64,000 nucleotides of DNA from Millisia brevis NBRC 105863 (GCF_001552615.1 NZ_BCRN01000002.1:310001-374000), one strand, 5' to 3'. Counted from the stretch's first letter, positions 26,719-37,751 are shown. Numbers and translations are program-made. Notes: generated by a model from the letters alone, not told the origin.

Positions 26719-26748
26719 TTGGACGCCGGGTCCATCCGTACGTAGATT
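26719..26748 (+). promoter_or_regulatory. Candidate promoter of the last DJ-1 gene
   Basis: TTGGAC (26719-26724), 18 nt, TAGATT (26743-26748), in a locally T-rich stretch after lysR. It gives this gene its own transcription start about 75 nt before the ATG. Confidence 0.4.
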
Positions 26749-26830
26749 CATCGACGGAGTTGCAATTACGGCTCCGCTCGGGCGAATTGCCTGCCCCCAC
26801 CCTCCCACTGCCGAAGGAATGTGAGCAACC

Positions 26831-27508
26831 ATGAGCAATGGACGAGTTCTCTTCATCCTCACCAGCCACGACGATCTGGCCGGTGTTCGAAAGACGGGCT
26901 ACTACATCAACGAAGCCGCGCACCCCTGGAAGGTGCTGCGCGATGCCGGCTACGATGTTGACTTCGCGTCGGTTCGCGGTGGGGTACCTCCGCGAGACGG
27001 CTTCGATCCGGACGACGCGGACCAGGAGGCCTTCCTCAGCGATCCGTCGGTCGCCGCGCAGCTGTCGAACACGAGAACCATAGCCGACTATGATCCGGCC
27101 GACTACGACGCCGTTCTCTACGTCGGCGGGCACGGGACGGTTTTCGACTTCCCCGGCGACGCAGCGCTGGCCGCTTTCTCCGGTCGGGTCTACGACAACG
27201 GTGGTGTTGTATCGGCGGTCTGCCATGGACCCGCCGGGCTGCTCGACATCACAACCGCCGACGGCACGTACCTGGTCGCCGGAAAGAATGTCGCGAGCTT
27301 CACCAACGAGGAGGAGGCGGCGGTCGGTCTGACCGATGTGGTGCCCTTCCTGCTCGCAACCGCGCTCGAACAGCGCGGTGCCATTCATCACCCGGCCGAG
27401 AATTTCACCGACCACGTGGTGGTCGACGGGCGCCTGGTCACCGGGCAGAATCCGCAGTCGGCCGCCGGCGTGGGTGAAGCCGTCGTCAAGGTTCTCGCCG
27501 AACGTTGA
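26831..27508 (+). CDS. DJ-1/PfpI superfamily protein, Hsp31/HchA-like
   Basis: 225 residues. Conserved Glu28 is in GYYINEAAHPW, and the nucleophile elbow is SAVCHGPAGLL with Cys131-His132. ASFTNEEEAAVGLTDVVPFL and LVTGQNPQSA are classic for this clade, many members of which are glyoxalase III or protein deglycases. It is related in layout to the 22967 gene but clearly diverged from it. It ends 1 bp before the convergent hemY stop. Confidence 0.9.
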   Translation: MSNGRVLFILTSHDDLAGVRKTGYYINEAAHPWKVLRDAGYDVDFASVRGGVPPRDGFDPDDADQEAFLSDPSVAAQLSNTRTIADYDPADYDAVLYVGGHGTVFDFPGDAALAAFSGRVYDNGGVVSAVCHGPAGLLDITTADGTYLVAGKNVASFTNEEEAAVGLTDVVPFLLATALEQRGAIHHPAENFTDHVVVDGRLVTGQNPQSAAGVGEAVVKVLAER

Positions 27509-27509
27509 T

Positions 27510-28862
27510 TCAGTCGCGAGCCCGGCGGGCGGCGCGCTCGGCATCGGCGACGCAGGCGGCCACCCCGACGCCGTGCCGGTAGGCGCCGGCCAGGGTCAGG
27601 CCGGGGAGGTCCGCGATCCGCCGGTCGACCTCGGCGATCAGTGCGGCATGGCCGGGCGCGTACTGCGGGATGCCCGCACGCCAACGGTGCACCAGCGTCG
27701 CGTGCGGCTGCACCCGCAGACCGGTGACGGTCTCCAGGTCGGCGAGGGCGATGTCGATCAGCTTCTCGTCGGCGGCCTCGACCACGGCGGCATCGTCGGC
27801 GCGGCCGAGGGAGGCGCGCAGGACGGTGCGCCCGCGGGCCGGCCACTTGACCGAGGAGAAGGTGAACGCCTTGGTCTGCAGCGGTTCGTCGGCCGCGACA
27901 AGGACCCCGGAGCGGTGCGGCAGCGGCGGGTCGTCCGGAATGGCGAGCGCGACGACCGCGGCGGCGGCGCGTTCGATGCGCGCGAGCTCGACGCTGACCT
28001 CGGGTGCCACGCCGTGCAGCGCCTCGGCCGCCTCCGGCGCCGGGAGCGCGACGACGATCCCGTCCACATCGCCGACCGGGTCGACCGACCAGCGGCCGCC
28101 GACCCGCCCGATCGGGCCGACCGGCCGGCCGAGGACCAGGTCGACATCGGCCGCCGCGAGCAGGGCGTCGACCAGGACGCGATAGCCGCCGCGCACCGAG
28201 CCGAAGACCGGTCCCGAGCGGGTCGGCGGCATGGCCCGTTCCACCGCCTCGATCAGACTTCCGGCGCCGGCGTCGAGGGCGGCCGCCAGGGTCGGCAGCG
28301 CGGCGCGCACACCGATCCCGTCGGCCCGACCGGAGTAGACCCCGCCGAGCAGCGGGTCGACGCTGCGGTCGACCACCGCGCGGCCGAATCGGTCGCCGAC
28401 CAGCGCGCCGATCGACGGATCGGAGCCGACCTCCCAGCGCAGCGGCCGGTCGCGTTCGGCGTCCACCCGCGCGGCGGCGCCGGCGTCCACCAGGTCTCCG
28501 AGCGCGGCGCCGGACGCGGGGATACCCATCAGGGTGCCCGCGGGCAGGGCGTGCAGCGCGCCGCCGGCCCATACGGAGGGGCGCGCGTCGCCGGGATGCT
28601 CGATCAGGTCGGCCAGGCCGAGTTCGGCCAGCAGCGCGGGGACCTCGGGCCGCCGGGTGACAAAGGCCTCGGCCCCCACGTCGAAGGGACCGTCCGCGAG
28701 ATCGACGGTGTACAGCTGGCCGCCGGGGCGGTTCGCGGCGTCCACCAGCACGATGTGCGCCTCGTCCCCGTGCAGCCGGCGCAGCCGATAGGCGGCGACC
28801 AGCCCGGAGATTCCGGCGCCCAGGACGGCCAGACGGATCGATGGGGCGGGGGTGTCGGTCAT
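27510..28862 (-). CDS. hemY: Coproporphyrinogen III oxidase HemY (CgoX; annotated as protoporphyrinogen oxidase)
   Basis: 450 residues. FAD-binding GAGISG (15-20) with a downstream Glu/Asp-type strand end, RPGGQLYTV, FDVGAEAFVTRRPE, and the C-terminal FAD segment TLAGAYRHGVGVAACV. In actinobacteria this enzyme makes coproporphyrin III for ferrochelatase and HemQ. It begins 4 bp after the hemE stop, so the two form an operon. Confidence 0.92.
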   Translation of the reverse strand: MTDTPAPSIRLAVLGAGISGLVAAYRLRRLHGDEAHIVLVDAANRPGGQLYTVDLADGPFDVGAEAFVTRRPEVPALLAELGLADLIEHPGDARPSVWAGGALHALPAGTLMGIPASGAALGDLVDAGAAARVDAERDRPLRWEVGSDPSIGALVGDRFGRAVVDRSVDPLLGGVYSGRADGIGVRAALPTLAAALDAGAGSLIEAVERAMPPTRSGPVFGSVRGGYRVLVDALLAAADVDLVLGRPVGPIGRVGGRWSVDPVGDVDGIVVALPAPEAAEALHGVAPEVSVELARIERAAAAVVALAIPDDPPLPHRSGVLVAADEPLQTKAFTFSSVKWPARGRTVLRASLGRADDAAVVEAADEKLIDIALADLETVTGLRVQPHATLVHRWRAGIPQYAPGHAALIAEVDRRIADLPGLTLAGAYRHGVGVAACVADAERAARRARD

Positions 28863-28866
28863 GGCG

Positions 28867-29988
28867 TCAGAGCGAGTGCACCAACTCGACGGCGGCGGTC
28901 AGCACGCCGGGGTCGGTGTCCGGCATGACGCCGTGGCCCAGATTGAAGATGTGGCCGATCGCACCCGCGGCGATCGCGGCGTCGGCATCGGCGACCACCC
29001 GGCGCACCCGCTCCTCGACCACGGCCGGGCCGGCGAAGAGCACCGCCGGATCGAGGTTGCCCTGCAGCGCCTTGCCCGCGCCAACCCGTCGCGCGGCCTC
29101 GACCAGCGGCACCCGCCAGTCGACACCGACGACGTCGGCGCCCGCGGAGCTCATCGCACCGAGCAACTCCCCCGTACCCACACCGAAGTGGATGCGCGGC
29201 ACCCCGGCCGCCTCGACCTCGGCGAAGACGCGGGTGCTGTGCGGCAGCACGAACTGGGTGTAGTCCGCCAACGACAGGGTGCCCGCCCAGGAGTCGAAGA
29301 GCTGCACCGCCGCGACGCCCGCCTCGAGCTGCACCTTCAGGAAGGTGGTCGTGATGTCGGCCAGCGCGCCCATCAGCCGATGCCAGGCCTGCGGGTCGGA
29401 GTACATCAGCGCCTTGGTGCGCTCGTGATGCTTGCTCGGCCCGCCCTCGACCAGGTACGACGCGAGGGTGAACGGCGCGCCGGCGAAGCCGATCAACGGG
29501 GTACCGCCCAGCTCGGCGGTCAGCAGGCGCACCGCGCGGCCGATCGCGCCGACCTCGTCGGGCTGCAGTCGGGGCAACGCGTCGACATCGGCGGCGGTGC
29601 GCACCGGATGGGCGATCACCGGGCCGACACCCGCGACGATGTCGAGATCGATACCGGCGGCCTGCAGCGGAACGACGATGTCGGAGAACAGGATCGCCGC
29701 GTCGACGTCGTGCCTGCGGACCGGCTGGAGGGTGATCTCGCAGACCAACTCCGGGTTGAAACAGGCGGCGAGCATGCCGACATCGGCGCGCAGCTTCCGG
29801 TACTCCGGCAACGATCGACCCGCCTGGCGCATGAACCACACCGGCCGGCGCTGCGGGCGCAGGCCGCGGGCGGCGCGGATCAGGGGCGAATCGGAGACCG
29901 CCGTCACCGGCGAATCGGAATCGGCCGTGACCGGCGAATCGGAGGCGGGAAGATCGCGCACGGCGTCGTCAACGTTCATCTCCCCCAT
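28867..29988 (-). CDS. hemE: Uroporphyrinogen III decarboxylase HemE
   Basis: 373 residues. Signature [14 protein letters not shown] near residue 48, the catalytic Asp in [13 protein letters not shown], and the second signature [33 protein letters not shown] closes the protein. It removes four carboxylates from uroporphyrinogen III. ATG 29988 follows GGGTGGG; ATG 29979 is possible. The first 36 residues carry three copies of SDSPVTA-like units not needed for the fold. Confidence 0.95.
   Translation of the reverse strand: MGEMNVDDAVRDLPASDSPVTADSDSPVTAVSDSPLIRAARGLRPQRRPVWFMRQAGRSLPEYRKLRADVGMLAACFNPELVCEITLQPVRRHDVDAAILFSDIVVPLQAAGIDLDIVAGVGPVIAHPVRTAADVDALPRLQPDEVGAIGRAVRLLTAELGGTPLIGFAGAPFTLASYLVEGGPSKHHERTKALMYSDPQAWHRLMGALADITTTFLKVQLEAGVAAVQLFDSWAGTLSLADYTQFVLPHSTRVFAEVEAAGVPRIHFGVGTGELLGAMSSAGADVVGVDWRVPLVEAARRVGAGKALQGNLDPAVLFAGPAVVEERVRRVVADADAAIAAGAIGHIFNLGHGVMPDTDPGVLTAAVELVHSL
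29881..29943 (-). repeat. 24-bp in-frame repeats at the hemE 5' end
   Basis: Two full copies of SDSPVTA and a partial third, spaced 8 residues apart, lie at about residues 16-36 of HemE. They sit in the non-conserved leader before the catalytic domain. Confidence 0.7.
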
Positions 29989-30243
29989 CGTCCCACCCAA
30001 CCGGCCGCGCCGACCGATCGGGGCGAGGGCGTTCCGGCCGGCACCTGGTGCACACGACGATCGGGAGAGCACGGTCGAGGACGTATTGTCCTCGGCGCCC
30101 TTCTCTCGCGCGTGGTGTGCAACGGCCACCGGGTCTCCGGTGACGGAGAGGCGACCGTCCAGTACCACCACCTGGTCGAACGGTGTACACCGGGGCGGCG
30201 CGCCTGCGTGTCCGACGCCCGGCGCCGGTCTACGTTCGAGGCC

Positions 30244-30834
30244 GTGACCAGGCGTGGACAAACCGGGCAGCCCGAGGCCTTCCGTGCGGCCGTGGAAGCC
30301 ATGGGGCGCGCGACGGTCCATCCGGCGATCGAGGTCGGCCCGATCCGTCCGCCACAGAAACTGGCCCCGTACAGCTACGCGATCGGCGCGGAGGTCAGCC
30401 ATCCGGACGACGACCAGGTCCCCGAACAGTCCGACGGCGACGCCTTCGGCCGGCTGATCCTGCTCTACGACCCGGACGGCGACGAGGCCTGGAACGGCAC
30501 CATGCGGTTGGTCACCTATATCCAGGCCGATATCGACGAGGTGGTCGCCGCCGATCCGCTGCTGCCCGAGGTGGCGTGGAGTTGGCTGGTCGACGCCTTC
30601 GCGGGCCGCGAGCAGGAGCTGACCGCCCTCGGCGGCACGGTGACCGCGACCAACTCGGTGCGGTTCGGCGATATCGCCGGGCCCACCCGGGCGCACCAGC
30701 TCGAGCTGCGGGCCTCGTGGACCTGTCTGACCGACCGCGTCGACCGGCACGTCGAGGCCTTCGCGGAGGTGCTCGCCTACGCCGCGGGCCTGCCGCCGGA
30801 CGGGGTCGCCGACCTCGGCCGCCGGGATCGCTGA
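30244..30834 (+). CDS. DUF3000 domain protein
   Basis: 196 residues. The family stretches [27 protein letters not shown] and [20 protein letters not shown] are clear, with [10 protein letters not shown] and [11 protein letters not shown] later. It is conserved in actinobacteria (Rv2680) beside the RNase D-like gene, with no known role. GTG 30244 gives a product starting just before the domain. Confidence 0.88.
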   Translation: MTRRGQTGQPEAFRAAVEAMGRATVHPAIEVGPIRPPQKLAPYSYAIGAEVSHPDDDQVPEQSDGDAFGRLILLYDPDGDEAWNGTMRLVTYIQADIDEVVAADPLLPEVAWSWLVDAFAGREQELTALGGTVTATNSVRFGDIAGPTRAHQLELRASWTCLTDRVDRHVEAFAEVLAYAAGLPPDGVADLGRRDR

Positions 30835-30914
30835 CCGCACCTCGCCGCACCGCCCGACACCCGGCCTCCGCGAGGCATGCCGGCGATCGGGTCGCCGCTG
30901 CGTAAGGTGTGTGA

Positions 30915-32303
30915 ATGCCGGATCAGCAGGACAACACCATCGTGAACGGGTCCGGGCCCGATATCCCCACGGCGACGCCGACGCAGCCGGACGTCCCCGC
31001 GACCCCGGCCGCCGCGACCGAGCCCGAGGCCGCGCCCGCCCTCCCCCTGCTCGAACCGGCCGATGGCGTTCCCCCCGTGGTCGAGACGCCCGAAGGGGTG
31101 GCCGCCGCCGTCGCCGCGCTGCGCGCCGGGACCGGACCGCTGGCCGTCGACGCTGAACGGGCCTCGGGTTTCCGCTATTCGAACCGCGCCTACCTGGTGC
31201 AGCTGCGACGCGCCGGCTCCGGAACGATCCTGCTCGACCCGATCCCGACCGCCGATCACCTCGACGAGCTGGCCGAGGTCATCAACGACCTGGAGTGGGT
31301 GCTGCACGCCGCCGACCAGGACCTCGCCTGCCTCGAGGAACTCGGCCTGCGACCGCGGGCGCTCTTCGACACCGAACTGGGCGGGCGCCTCGCCGGCTAC
31401 GAACGGGTCGGCCTGGCCGCGATGATCGGCAACCTGCTGGGCTTCCACCTGGCGAAGGGACACGGGGCGGACGACTGGTCGACCCGCCCGCTGCCCGACG
31501 ACTGGCTGACCTACGCGGCGCTGGACGTCGAACTGCTGCTGGAGTTGCGCGAGAAGGTCGCCGCCGACCTCGAGAAGCAGGGCAAGCTCGACTGGGCGCT
31601 CGAGGAGTTCGAGCACGTGCGCACGTCCCCGCCGTCGGGGCCGCGGCCCGACCGGTGGCGGCGCACCTCCGGCCTGCAGACGCTCAAGTCGACCCGCCAG
31701 CTCGCGGCGGTCCGCGAACTGTGGATCGAACGCGACGACATCGCCGCGCAGCGCGACATCTCCCCCGGCCGGGTGTTGCCGGACGCGGCGATCATCAACG
31801 CCGCCAAGACCGCGCCACGCAGCCGCACGGCGCTGATCGCCCTGCCGATCTTCTCCGGCTCCCGGCAGCGCCGGCGCGCCGACCGCTGGTTCGCGGCGCT
31901 GCAGCGGGCCCGCGACCTGCCCGATTCCGAGCTACCCCCGCGGTCGGCACCCTTCGACGGGCCGCCGCCGGCCAACCGGTGGGCGCGCAAGGATCCCGAG
32001 GCGGCGGCGCGGCTGACCGCGGCCCGGACGGCGCTGCGGGAGGTCGCCGATCAGCAGCGGCTACCGCTCGAGAACCTGCTGACCCCCGACCTGGTGCGGC
32101 GGCTGTGCTGGACGTGGCCGTCCGACCTGATCGCCACCGAGGAGCACCCGGCCGACCTCGATCGGGTGCGCGAGTACGTCGGCGGTGTGCTGTCTGCGGG
32201 CGGATCGCGGCGGTGGCAGCGCGACCTGGCGATCGAACCGTTGGCCGCGGCGTTGAGCACGGCCACCGCGGCGGCCGAGACCGCTCCCGACTCCGCCGAG
32301 TAG
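30915..32303 (+). CDS. Ribonuclease D-like 3'-5' exonuclease with HRDC domain
   Basis: 462 residues. A Pro/Ala-rich leader of about 50 residues precedes the DEDD exonuclease: D79-x-E81 in [24 protein letters not shown], and [14 protein letters not shown] with the last Asp. An HRDC domain follows at about 245-320. RNase D trims tRNA 3' ends. Corresponds to Rv2681. Confidence 0.88.
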   Translation: MPDQQDNTIVNGSGPDIPTATPTQPDVPATPAAATEPEAAPALPLLEPADGVPPVVETPEGVAAAVAALRAGTGPLAVDAERASGFRYSNRAYLVQLRRAGSGTILLDPIPTADHLDELAEVINDLEWVLHAADQDLACLEELGLRPRALFDTELGGRLAGYERVGLAAMIGNLLGFHLAKGHGADDWSTRPLPDDWLTYAALDVELLLELREKVAADLEKQGKLDWALEEFEHVRTSPPSGPRPDRWRRTSGLQTLKSTRQLAAVRELWIERDDIAAQRDISPGRVLPDAAIINAAKTAPRSRTALIALPIFSGSRQRRRADRWFAALQRARDLPDSELPPRSAPFDGPPPANRWARKDPEAAARLTAARTALREVADQQRLPLENLLTPDLVRRLCWTWPSDLIATEEHPADLDRVREYVGGVLSAGGSRRWQRDLAIEPLAAALSTATAAAETAPDSAE

Positions 32304-32375
32304 TACCCGCCGCCGGGGCCGCTTACCCGTCGGCCGCCCCCGACGGAACCACCGGACGCGGCCGGGGTCGGGACG

Positions 32376-34253
32376 TCAGGCCAACCAACCCTGGACCCGC
32401 GCCGCCACCGCGGCGGCGGTCAGACCGAGTTCCTTGTGGATCGCGTCGCGCGAGGCGTGCTGGTAGAAGCGCTGGGGTAGACCGACCTCGCGACAGCGCA
32501 CGTCGACCCCGGAATCGCGGATCGCCGCGGAGACCGCCGAACCGATGCCGCCGTGCAGGCCACCGTCCTCGACGGTGACCACCAGACGGTGGTCGGCGGC
32601 GAGCTTGACGACCGCCTCCGGTACCGGCAGCACCCAGCGCGGGTCGACGACCGTCGCGTTGATACCGCCGGCTCGCAGCGTCTCCGCGACGTCGAGGGCC
32701 AGCCGGGCGAAGGGGCCGATGGCGATCAGCAGCACATCGCGGGCGTCCTCGGCGGCCGGTTCCGCGAGCACGTCGACGGTCGAGTCGATCCGCCGCACCG
32801 CCTCGAGGTCGGGGCAGACCGAGCCCTTCGGGAAGCGGACGACGGTCGGACCGTCGGTGACGGCGACCGCCTCGCGCAGTTCCTCGCGCAGCGTCGCCGG
32901 GTCGCGCGGCGCGGCCACCCGCATCCCGGGCACGATGCCCAGCAACGACATGTCCCACATGCCGTTGTGGCTCGCCCCGTCCGGGCCGGTGATGCCCGCG
33001 CGGTCGAGCACGATCGTCACCGGCTGCTCGAGCAGCGCGACGTCCATCATCACCTGGTCGAAGGCGCGGTTGAGGAAGGTCGAGTAGATCGCGACCACCG
33101 GGTGCAGACCGCCGAGGGCCAGTCCCGCGGCCGAGGTGATCGCGTGCTGCTCGGCGATGCCGACGTCGAACATCCGGTCCGGGAAGCGCCTGCCGAATTC
33201 GGCGAGGCCGGTGGGGCCGGGCATCGCGGCGGTGATCGCCACAACCGACGAGTCGCGCTCGCCGATCTCGACCAGCTCCTTGGAGAACACCGACGTCCAG
33301 TCCGGCGAGGGCGTCGAGGTGGCCCGGCCGGTGTGCGGGTTGATCACGCCGGTGGAGTGCATCTGTTCGGCGCTGTCGTTCTCGGCGTGCGAGTACCCCA
33401 TCCCCTTGCGGGTGACGGCGTGCACGATCACCGGACCGCCGAAGGCCATCGCCCGCCGGAAGGCCGACTCCAGGGAGGCGCGGTCGTGCCCGTCGACCGG
33501 GCCGACGTACTTGATGCCCAGGTCGGTGAACATCACCTGGGGGCTCAGGGCGTCCTTGAGGCCGGCCTTGATACCGCGCAGGACCGTATAGGCGGCGTCG
33601 CCGACCATCGGGATCAACTGCAGCAGTTGGCGGCCCTCGTCGAGCAGCTTCTCGTAGGCCGGTTGCAGGCGCAGACCGGCGAGATGATCGGCGAAGCCGC
33701 CGATCGTCGGGGCGTAGGAGCGGCCGTTGTCGTTGACCACGATGATCAGCGACCGATTCTCTCCGGCGGCGATGTTGTTGAGCGCCTCCCAGCACATGCC
33801 GCCGGTCAGGGCGCCGTCACCGACGACCGCGACGACGTGCCGGTTGCTGTGCCCGGTCAGTTCGAAGGCCTTGGCCAGGCCGTCGGCGTAGGACAGCGCC
33901 GCGGAGGCATGCGAGGACTCGACGATGTCGTGTTCGCTCTCGGCGCGGCTCGGGTATCCCGACAGGCCGTTCTCGCGGCGCAGCGTGTCGAACCGGTCGG
34001 CGCGACCGGTGACGATCTTGTGCACGTAGGCCTGATGGCCGGTATCCCAGATGATGGGGTCGCGCGGCGAGTCGAAGACGCGGTGCAACGCGAGGGTCAG
34101 CTCGACGACTCCGAGGTTCGGACCGAGGTGTCCGCCAGACGCGGCGACCTTTTCGATCAAGAAGCGACGGATCTCCTCCGCCAGCTCGTCCAACTCCGCG
34201 TCCGACATCGAGCGCAGGTCTTCCGGGCCGTGAAGACGGGACAGTTCATCCAC
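32376..34253 (-). CDS. dxs: 1-deoxy-D-xylulose-5-phosphate synthase
   Basis: 625 residues, full length. [29 protein letters not shown], the thiamine-diphosphate motif [35 protein letters not shown] with the catalytic Glu, and a transketolase C-terminal domain. It makes DXP from pyruvate and glyceraldehyde-3-phosphate, the first step of the MEP isoprenoid pathway. GTG 34253 is supported by GAGG at 8 nt. Confidence 0.95.
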   Translation of the reverse strand: MDELSRLHGPEDLRSMSDAELDELAEEIRRFLIEKVAASGGHLGPNLGVVELTLALHRVFDSPRDPIIWDTGHQAYVHKIVTGRADRFDTLRRENGLSGYPSRAESEHDIVESSHASAALSYADGLAKAFELTGHSNRHVVAVVGDGALTGGMCWEALNNIAAGENRSLIIVVNDNGRSYAPTIGGFADHLAGLRLQPAYEKLLDEGRQLLQLIPMVGDAAYTVLRGIKAGLKDALSPQVMFTDLGIKYVGPVDGHDRASLESAFRRAMAFGGPVIVHAVTRKGMGYSHAENDSAEQMHSTGVINPHTGRATSTPSPDWTSVFSKELVEIGERDSSVVAITAAMPGPTGLAEFGRRFPDRMFDVGIAEQHAITSAAGLALGGLHPVVAIYSTFLNRAFDQVMMDVALLEQPVTIVLDRAGITGPDGASHNGMWDMSLLGIVPGMRVAAPRDPATLREELREAVAVTDGPTVVRFPKGSVCPDLEAVRRIDSTVDVLAEPAAEDARDVLLIAIGPFARLALDVAETLRAGGINATVVDPRWVLPVPEAVVKLAADHRLVVTVEDGGLHGGIGSAVSAAIRDSGVDVRCREVGLPQRFYQHASRDAIHKELGLTAAAVAARVQGWLA

Positions 34254-34396
34254 CAGACGTTCCTCCCATCCGAGACCACCGCGGGCGACGGGCCGTTGTG
34301 CCCCCGGTCGACAATCGAGTCTACTGTCCCGCCGGAGCACGTCCGGGATTCGACGACTCCCGCGCCGCCGAACCACCCACGGATGTGATCCGGCTC

Positions 34397-35737
34397 TCAG
34401 TCTCCACGGGTCAGCAGGGCGATCGCCTCGACGTGGTGGGTCAGCGGAAACGCGTCGAAGGCACGCATCCGCCGCGGCCGGTAGCCGCGCTCGCCGTAGA
34501 GAGCGAGATCACGTGCGAATGATGCGGGGTCACAACCGATATGGACGATTCGGTCCGGCTCGGCGGCGCAGACCGCGGTGACGACGGCGCGGCCGGCGCC
34601 GGCGCGCGGCGGGTCGAGGATCACCGCCCGCGGATCCGGTCGCAGCGTCGCCAGGGTCCGGACGGTCTCGCCCCGATGGAAACGCAGCGCGGGCACATCG
34701 GCCAGGGAGCGCCGACCCGCGGCGACCGCGGCCGGCGCGATCTCGACCGCGTCGACACCACCGGCGGGCCCGACCCGGTCGGCCAGCGGGGCGGCGAACA
34801 GCCCGGCGCCGCTGTAGAGGTCCCAGACGATGTCGCCCGCGTCCGGGTCCGCCCACTCGGTCACGACGTCGCTGTAGACGCGCGGTGCGGCGATGTGGGC
34901 CTGCCAGAAGCCGGTCGGCTCGAGCTGCCAGACGTGCGTGCCGACGCGTTCGACGACGGTCGGATCGCCTTCGAGCACCGTCGAGGTACGTCGCGCTCCG
35001 CCGCGGGTCCGGCGGCCGGTGGCCCGCTCGCGGCGGGAGCCGGAACGGGCGGCCGGGGCGGGCGGTCCGATCTCGACGACATGCCGCTCGCCGTCCGCGT
35101 CGCGCATCACCAGCAGTTCGCTGCCCGGCCGGGAGCGCAGGTCGGCGATCCCGTCGATCACCCCCGCGACCGGCTGCGGGCAGCGCAGATCGGCGACGAC
35201 GTCCTCGCTGCGGTAGCGGTGGTAGCCGAAGCGGCCGTCGGCGTCGGCGGTCAGCCGCACCCGGGTGCGCCAACCGAGATCGGGTGCCCCGGCCTCCGGC
35301 GCCGCCGGCAGCGTCTCGACGGGGACTTCGCCGACCTGCGCGACCCCGGGGCCGCCGATGCGTTCGAGCTGTTCGCGCAGGACCGCCGTCTTGTAGGCGA
35401 GCGCGCCGTCGCGGTCGGTATGGGCGAGGTCGCAGCATCCGGAGCCGCTCTCCGCCGAGGCGGCGCAGACCGACGGCCGGCGGTGCGGCGACGGATCGAG
35501 AACCTCGATCACCTCCGCGCGGCACCAACCCGGCTTGTCGTCGGCCTCCACCCGGACGCGCACCCGTTCCCCCGGCAGACCCTGTCGGACGAAGACCACC
35601 CGACCCTCGTGGCGGGCGACGCAGAATCCGCCGTGCGCGGGTCGGTCGAGGGTCACCTCGAGCGTGCGCCCCAGCCAGGCTCCGGGCCGCTCGGCCGCGC
35701 CGGATACACCGTTCGGGTCGGATACACCATCGGTCAT
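34397..35737 (-). CDS. TrmA/RlmD-type RNA (uracil-5-)-methyltransferase family
   Basis: 446 residues. An N-terminal TRAM domain ([20 protein letters not shown]) is followed by a Cys-rich segment with CC replacing the usual CGGC, the SAM site [15 protein letters not shown], and the catalytic stretch [11 protein letters not shown], then [15 protein letters not shown] with the catalytic Cys. An Arg-rich linker near 235-260 may bind RNA. Likely target is U in tRNA or rRNA. Rv2689c equivalent. Stop of the upstream permease lies 7 bp away. Confidence 0.88.
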   Translation of the reverse strand: MTDGVSDPNGVSGAAERPGAWLGRTLEVTLDRPAHGGFCVARHEGRVVFVRQGLPGERVRVRVEADDKPGWCRAEVIEVLDPSPHRRPSVCAASAESGSGCCDLAHTDRDGALAYKTAVLREQLERIGGPGVAQVGEVPVETLPAAPEAGAPDLGWRTRVRLTADADGRFGYHRYRSEDVVADLRCPQPVAGVIDGIADLRSRPGSELLVMRDADGERHVVEIGPPAPAARSGSRRERATGRRTRGGARRTSTVLEGDPTVVERVGTHVWQLEPTGFWQAHIAAPRVYSDVVTEWADPDAGDIVWDLYSGAGLFAAPLADRVGPAGGVDAVEIAPAAVAAGRRSLADVPALRFHRGETVRTLATLRPDPRAVILDPPRAGAGRAVVTAVCAAEPDRIVHIGCDPASFARDLALYGERGYRPRRMRAFDAFPLTHHVEAIALLTRGD

Positions 35738-35744
35738 CGTCGGG

Positions 35745-37751
35745 TCACCGATCGTCGTTCGTGCGGGCGGGGCCGATACCGCGGCGCGCGGTGCCCGGGG
35801 CGGGGCCGACCAGCCGGTTGCGGGCATGTTCGGAGGAGACCAACTGCCAGGGCACGCTGGTGACCATCACACCGGGCTGGAAGAGCAGCCGCGTCTTGAG
35901 GCGCAGGGCGCTCTGGTTGTGCAGGATCTGCTCCCACCAGTGGCCCACAACGTATTCGGGGATGAAGACGGTGACCACGTCGCGCGGCGAGTTGCGCCGG
36001 ATGCGCTTGACGTAGTCGAGGATCGGCCGGGTGATCTCCCGGTAGGGCGACTCGATCACCTTCAGCGGGACGGTGATGTCGCTGCGCTCCCACTGCTCGA
36101 CCAGCCGGCGGGTCTCCTTGTCGTCGACGTTGACCGTCACCGCTTCGAGGGTGTCCGGACGGGTCGCCCGCGCATAGGCCACCGCCCGCATGGTCGGCCG
36201 GTGCAGTTTGGAGACCAGCACGATCGAGTGGGTGCGGCTGGGCAGCACCCCGTCCCATTCGTAGTCGGCGAGTTCCTCGGCGACGGCGTCGTAATGCTTG
36301 CGGATCGCCTGCATCAACAGGAACGCCGCGCCCATCGCCAGGATCGCCACCCAGGCGCCGGCGGTGAACTTGGTCAGCAGCACGATCACCAACACGGTGC
36401 CGGTCATCACGAAGCCGATCGTGTTGATCACCCGCGACCGCATCATCCGCGCCCGCGCCGATGCGTCGGTCTCCGACTCGAGCAGTCGGGTCCAGTGCCG
36501 CACCATGCCGGCCTGGCTGAGGGTGAACGAGACGAACACCCCGACGATGTACAGCTGGATCAGCCGGGTCGACTCCGCCCCGAAGGCCACCACGAAAGCG
36601 ATCGACGCCAGCGCCAGGAACAGGATGCCGTTGCTGAACGCCAGCCGGTCGCCGCGGGTGTGGAACTGTCGCGGCAGGTAGCTGTTCTGCGCGAGCACCG
36701 AGCCGAGCACCGGGAAGCCGTTGAACGCGGTATTGGCGGCCAGGCCGAGGATCAACGCGGTAACGACGACCATCGCGTAGTAGCCGGGCGGGAAGTTGTC
36801 GAAGACGGTGGCGGCGACCTGGGTGAGCAGGGTCTGCTGGTGGTAGTCGGCCGGCACGTTCGCCAGCTGGGTCTGCGGATTCTCGACGAAGACGACGCCG
36901 AGCCGCCGCGCCAGGAACAGGATGCCGAGCATCAACCCGACGCCGATACCGCCGAGCATGACCAGCGTCGCCGCGGCGTTGCGCGACTTCGGCTTCCGAA
37001 ACGCCGGTACACCGTTGCTGATCGCCTCGACACCGGTCAGGGCGGCGCAGCCGGAGGTGAAGGCGCGGGCGATCAGGAAGGCGAACGCCAGGGTGCTCAT
37101 ATGGGATTGCTGGGCGATGATCTCGTAGCGCGCGGACTCCGCCTGCAGATCGTCGCCGAGCAACGACAGCCGGATCGCGCCCCAGATCACCATCCCGGCG
37201 GTGAAGAAGATGAAGGCGTAGGTGGGAACGGCGAACGAGATGCCCGATTCGCGAACGCCGCGCAGGTTCATCGCCGCGACGAGCACGATCGCGCCGACGG
37301 CGAAGGCCACCTTGTGCTCGGCGACGAAGGGGAAGGCCGATCCGACGTTGGCGGCGGCCGCGGAGATCGACACCGCGACGGTCAGCACGTAGTCGACCAG
37401 CAGGGCCGCGGCGACCACCAGGCCGGCGGTGCGGCCGAGGTTGACCGTCGCGACCTCGTAGTCACCGCCGCCGGAGGGATAGGCGTGCACGTTCTGGCGG
37501 TAGCTCGCGACGACGACCGCCATCACCACGGCGACGGCCAGGCCGATCCAGGGGGTGAAGATCAGCGCCGTGCTGCCGCCGACGGCCAGCATGAGGAAGA
37601 TTTCCTCGGGGGCGTAGGCGACCGACGACATCGCGTCGGAGGCGAACACCGGCAATGCGATCCGTTTCGGGAGCAGGGTCTGCTCCAGCGTGTCGCTGCG
37701 AAACGGTCGACCCACCAGCAAGCGCTTGGTGACCGTCGAAATACTGGGCAC
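35745..37751 (-). CDS. APC-superfamily permease with cytosolic C-terminal domain
   Basis: 668 residues. About 12 membrane helices in the first 480, beginning with LPVFASDAMSSVAYAPEE, the helix-1 break region of APC/KUP-like permeases. The last 190 residues are soluble and UspA-like (HSIVLVSKLHRPTMRAVAYA). Divergent from ceoB/ceoC, K+ channel regulators, as Rv2690c/Rv2691/Rv2692, so a link with potassium or pH balance is plausible. GTG 37751 chosen. Confidence 0.88.
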   Translation of the reverse strand: MPSISTVTKRLLVGRPFRSDTLEQTLLPKRIALPVFASDAMSSVAYAPEEIFLMLAVGGSTALIFTPWIGLAVAVVMAVVVASYRQNVHAYPSGGGDYEVATVNLGRTAGLVVAAALLVDYVLTVAVSISAAAANVGSAFPFVAEHKVAFAVGAIVLVAAMNLRGVRESGISFAVPTYAFIFFTAGMVIWGAIRLSLLGDDLQAESARYEIIAQQSHMSTLAFAFLIARAFTSGCAALTGVEAISNGVPAFRKPKSRNAAATLVMLGGIGVGLMLGILFLARRLGVVFVENPQTQLANVPADYHQQTLLTQVAATVFDNFPPGYYAMVVVTALILGLAANTAFNGFPVLGSVLAQNSYLPRQFHTRGDRLAFSNGILFLALASIAFVVAFGAESTRLIQLYIVGVFVSFTLSQAGMVRHWTRLLESETDASARARMMRSRVINTIGFVMTGTVLVIVLLTKFTAGAWVAILAMGAAFLLMQAIRKHYDAVAEELADYEWDGVLPSRTHSIVLVSKLHRPTMRAVAYARATRPDTLEAVTVNVDDKETRRLVEQWERSDITVPLKVIESPYREITRPILDYVKRIRRNSPRDVVTVFIPEYVVGHWWEQILHNQSALRLKTRLLFQPGVMVTSVPWQLVSSEHARNRLVGPAPGTARRGIGPARTNDDR

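Larger units (their letters stand above)
17078..27508. other. Accessory gene cluster between hemQ and hemY, rich in DJ-1/PfpI genes
   Basis: About 10.4 kb between two haem genes that I recall as neighbours in M. tuberculosis. It is lower in GC than its flanks by eye, especially at 20.0-24.5 kb, and has its own TetR and LysR regulators. It contains four DJ-1/PfpI-superfamily genes, a dimer-synthase-like ferritin-fold gene, an SDR, a VOC protein, an exporter, a cupin and a HAD protein. I found no integrase, transposase or flanking repeats. The members suggest small-molecule metabolism plus export or detoxification. Confidence 0.7.

Noticed and set aside
17078-27508. The cluster as a prophage or integrative element
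   Set aside because: No integrase, recombinase, phage structural gene, or flanking repeat; the nearest tRNA is 14 kb away.
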